From: Paracoccaceae bacterium
GTDB lineage: Bacteria > Pseudomonadota > Alphaproteobacteria > Rhodobacterales > Rhodobacteraceae
Direction of reading: 5' to 3'
Length of the DNA stretch: 9,342 bases
NCBI GenBank assembly: GCA_025458985.1
Contig: JALORM010000044.1
Span: 1-9,342 of the forward strand
In this document: in pieces, positions 8,601 through 9,342 of the stretch
Layout: the number at the start of each line of letters is the position of its first letter
Position numbering within the stretch: the first letter of the stretch is position 1
Notes under the pieces: model-generated
Database searches by the model: none
What the model was told of the DNA's origin: nothing
The model's input: the letters and a program-made list of their open reading frames with translations, nothing else
Position numbers and translations under genes: made by a program

Positions 8601-9342
8601 GCCTGCGGAGAGCCGGGATGGACGATATCGACGCTGAACGTCACTTCGACCGGCGTGTCATAGAGGGTGAAATCGCCGATGCAGAGGAAATGGAAATCGC
8701 CCGTCTGCGTGTTGTAGCTGGTCGACAGCGTCTTCAGCACGAGCGTGCGGATCGGCTCCGGGATCCGGTCCGGGGCAAGGCCGAACTCGCTGCCCCAGTA
8801 GGCGATGATCTTGTCGATGGAAATCTCGGTGGCGCTGCCGGAAAGCGTCAGTCCGCCGCCCTTGCCGTCGTAGGTCGCGCCGAGGAACAGCGCGGTCGCC
8901 TCGTCGATGACGATCGTGCCGTGGAAGTCGCCCGAGACGGTGGTCGAGGGCAACGTGGAAACGGCCACGCGTGCCGTCAGATCCTGTACCCTCAGATCGC
9001 TGCCGACATCGATCTGGGACACGAAGTCGAAGGTGTACTGCCCTTGCGACAGGTTGGCGAGCAGCGAGAGCGTATCGATTTCGATGGTCGGAAAGGCGGC
9101 CGGAAGGGTGACGTTGAAATGCGCGAAGACGTCGGCGATGGCGACCGTCTTGCCTTGCTGTAGGCGTCCCCAGACGAAGAAGTTGTCCGGGGCGAAATGG
9201 GCGCCGACATCGACCGGTACGCCGGCAAGGTCGAACAGGGCCTCGAGTTCGACATAGCTGCGCGCGCTGTCGAGGAAGTCGACCATGAACTTGAGCGTGA
9301 CGCCCCCGGCCGGAACGTCGATGATGTCGAGCACCGACCAGG
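5690..9342 (-). CDS. Gene D: giant beta-rich DUF6603-like protein, 5' end outside window
   Basis: The frame is open from the right edge to a TGA at 5692-5690, giving at least 1,216 codons. A GTG at 9334 could act as a start, but it is preceded by open codons (Trp-Ser) and the protein begins abruptly, so I read it as an internal Val. Residues are counted from it. Residues 1-435 are alternating-hydrophobic beta sequence (for example SGDFHGTIVIDEATALFLGA). A Pro/Ala/Gly/Ser-rich linker covers about 436-466. Residues about 467-925 look like DUF6603: VQKQFGPLEVRKLGLAY (471-487), FFFLDGIAGGLGFNRDL (597-613), GDFVVTLGGYNPAF (778-791), PRLGFNWKVDDNTTIQGGIY (801-820), WFTAHADFLLSWKPFHYEVS (846-865), WGPPFGGSIYVDLSVITFTV (896-915). 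The C-terminal region (926-1214) starts PISWTDFKASFLPKSG and contains DWIVTGEALEIMTM. The DUF6603 assignment is from memory. The function is unknown, and long beta stretches suggest a structural, elongated or barrel-like protein. Confidence 0.9.
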   Translation of the reverse strand, partial: WSVLDIIDVPAGGVTLKFMVDFLDSARSYVELEALFDLAGVPVDVGAHFAPDNFFVWGRLQQGKTVAIADVFAHFNVTLPAAFPTIEIDTLSLLANLSQGQYTFDFVSQIDVGSDLRVQDLTARVAVSTLPSTTVSGDFHGTIVIDEATALFLGATYDGKGGGLTLSGSATEISIDKIIAYWGSEFGLAPDRIPEPIRTLVLKTLSTSYNTQTGDFHFLCIGDFTLYDTPVEVTFSVDIVHPGSPQALLVGPDAVTTAPGYKATFGGSVVFAGNTFDIRFNTDDTGQSIFVADYKRDYGTVRLHDLVAGVSQDLARLVPTDIEITLDAVKFAYLKATGAGQSQPTSHVLFGLELGASIGLTSIPLIGDKLPADLAVEFDQLQFAYAKPGFDKTQAAAVNALLPQGILPIPADGLSEGILIASNLQLGDTTKAVQLQIPTGGSSDPAPDAGGTALAVVSAADAPTPPAGVSINVQKQFGPLEVRKLGLAYQNQRLFVTGDISLNADVLSIGLLGLGIGSRVDAFDPAVTLSGLTITVAQGPVNVSGGLYGTIDPLDFNGALQVSVPSLTLGALGGYAQLGSDPSFFMYVSVNRPLFGYPFFFLDGIAGGLGFNRDLILPDIDGVAGFPLVSWATGQKPPGANPAGDIGAQVQQVIGALAQDIPPRVGEYWIAAGIKFSSFKVLESFALVTVAFGTDFKFALLGLTTASLPPQTGAGIQPIGYVEMALRASFSPSTGILQIEAKLTPASFILDRSCVLTGGFAYYMWFKDNPAGAPDGYHAGDFVVTLGGYNPAFAAPDYFPRMPRLGFNWKVDDNTTIQGGIYFALTPSAIMAGGALEAVWQSGDLRAWFTAHADFLLSWKPFHYEVSIGLSIGASYKLDLLFTSVTISVHIGVELDLWGPPFGGSIYVDLSVITFTVWIGNRSRPVPQPISWTDFKASFLPKSGDPHAGTLALHDTVATDAYCLASVACGLVKDLSENKANPTDPDWIVTGEALEIMTMTALPTKAGSLTSAGKTVPLPVGQSNFGVGPVGVAIDDFSSTHAITVNRIVNGTADPTFDIEARATLTLSTSNLPSASWGGTVVVNPSISQINATPANIADLGVGYSIKANPPVPDHTPLPIDVSILQQDNEATVHFAWLTPHIATTDPFDQDEAMQTFQTTLLSAAAQRSAILAVLNGPGLALGVDDEVDVSVLAAAADTVLLSPPVLSYLGEERAA
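5702..5707 (-). promoter_or_regulatory. Strong Shine-Dalgarno GAGGAG in the last codons of gene D
   Basis: On the minus strand GAGGAG lies 8 bases before the ATG at 5693 and within the GEERAA end of gene D. It suits the mini-ORF start and is too far (about 49 bases) to serve gene C directly, which makes a relay of coupled initiation plausible. Purine-rich Glu codons could also produce it by chance. Confidence 0.45.
6563..6596. repeat. Imperfect inverted repeat with a nested 14-base hairpin in gene D
   Basis: CACCGGTCTGGA (6563-6574) pairs with TCCAGACGGTG (6586-6596) with a one-base bulge. The left arm also contains CCGGTCTGGACCGG (6565-6578), itself self-complementary around a 2-base centre, so two competing stems are possible. 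It lies where the DUF6603-like part of gene D ends and the C-terminal region begins. It is probably incidental in G+C-rich coding sequence. Confidence 0.3.

Noticed and set aside
9332..9334. GTG as the true start of gene D
   Set aside because: Upstream codons remain open to the window edge (Trp-Ser before it) and no ribosome-binding site can be judged in the 8 remaining bases, so the gene most likely begins outside the window.
1..9342. Contractile injection system or phage tail operon
   Set aside because: Giant, co-directional structural-looking proteins prompted the idea, but no sheath, tube, spike, baseplate, tape-measure or AAA ATPase gene is present here. It stays possible only if the flanks show them.

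Overview
The window is about 9.3 kb of G+C-rich bacterial DNA, roughly mid-60s percent by eye. Strong G/C preference at third codon positions leaves long spurious open frames on the opposite strand. Codon use and the lack of introns fit a high-GC proteobacterium, possibly an alphaproteobacterium, but no marker gene fixes the taxon.

Almost every base lies in one leftward (minus-strand) block of four genes. Read in transcription order from the right edge: gene D (9342-5690, 5' end outside the window), a very large beta-rich protein with a DUF6603-like domain; gene C (5652-4144, 502 aa); gene B (4140-3274, 288 aa); and gene A (3269 to the left edge, at least 1,089 aa, 3' end outside the window). 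The gaps are 37, 3 and 4 bases. No promoter or terminator is visible, so the set looks like the middle of one polycistronic, translationally coupled operon. It carries no RNA gene, insertion sequence, CRISPR array or recognisable enzyme.

Genes A, B and C match from memory conserved uncharacterised bacterial families. Their signature words include LHWALP and TTPVFGWVL (A), FRYLVPNERMLP and ESIRFF (B), and LPHVVFNRQSLPW and VSWYRGP (C). I know no experimentally assigned function for any of them. None of A, B or C has a signal peptide or membrane helix, and all look like soluble, beta-rich, probably structural or binding proteins. My inference is that the four genes form one unit: a large multi-protein assembly or surface/secreted complex of unknown role. 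This is the best candidate here for an undescribed system.

Smaller features are a 14-codon mini-ORF with a strong ribosome-binding site bridging genes D and C, a strong Shine-Dalgarno sequence for gene B inside the end of gene C, a perfect 18-bp palindrome inside gene A, and an imperfect nested hairpin inside gene D.
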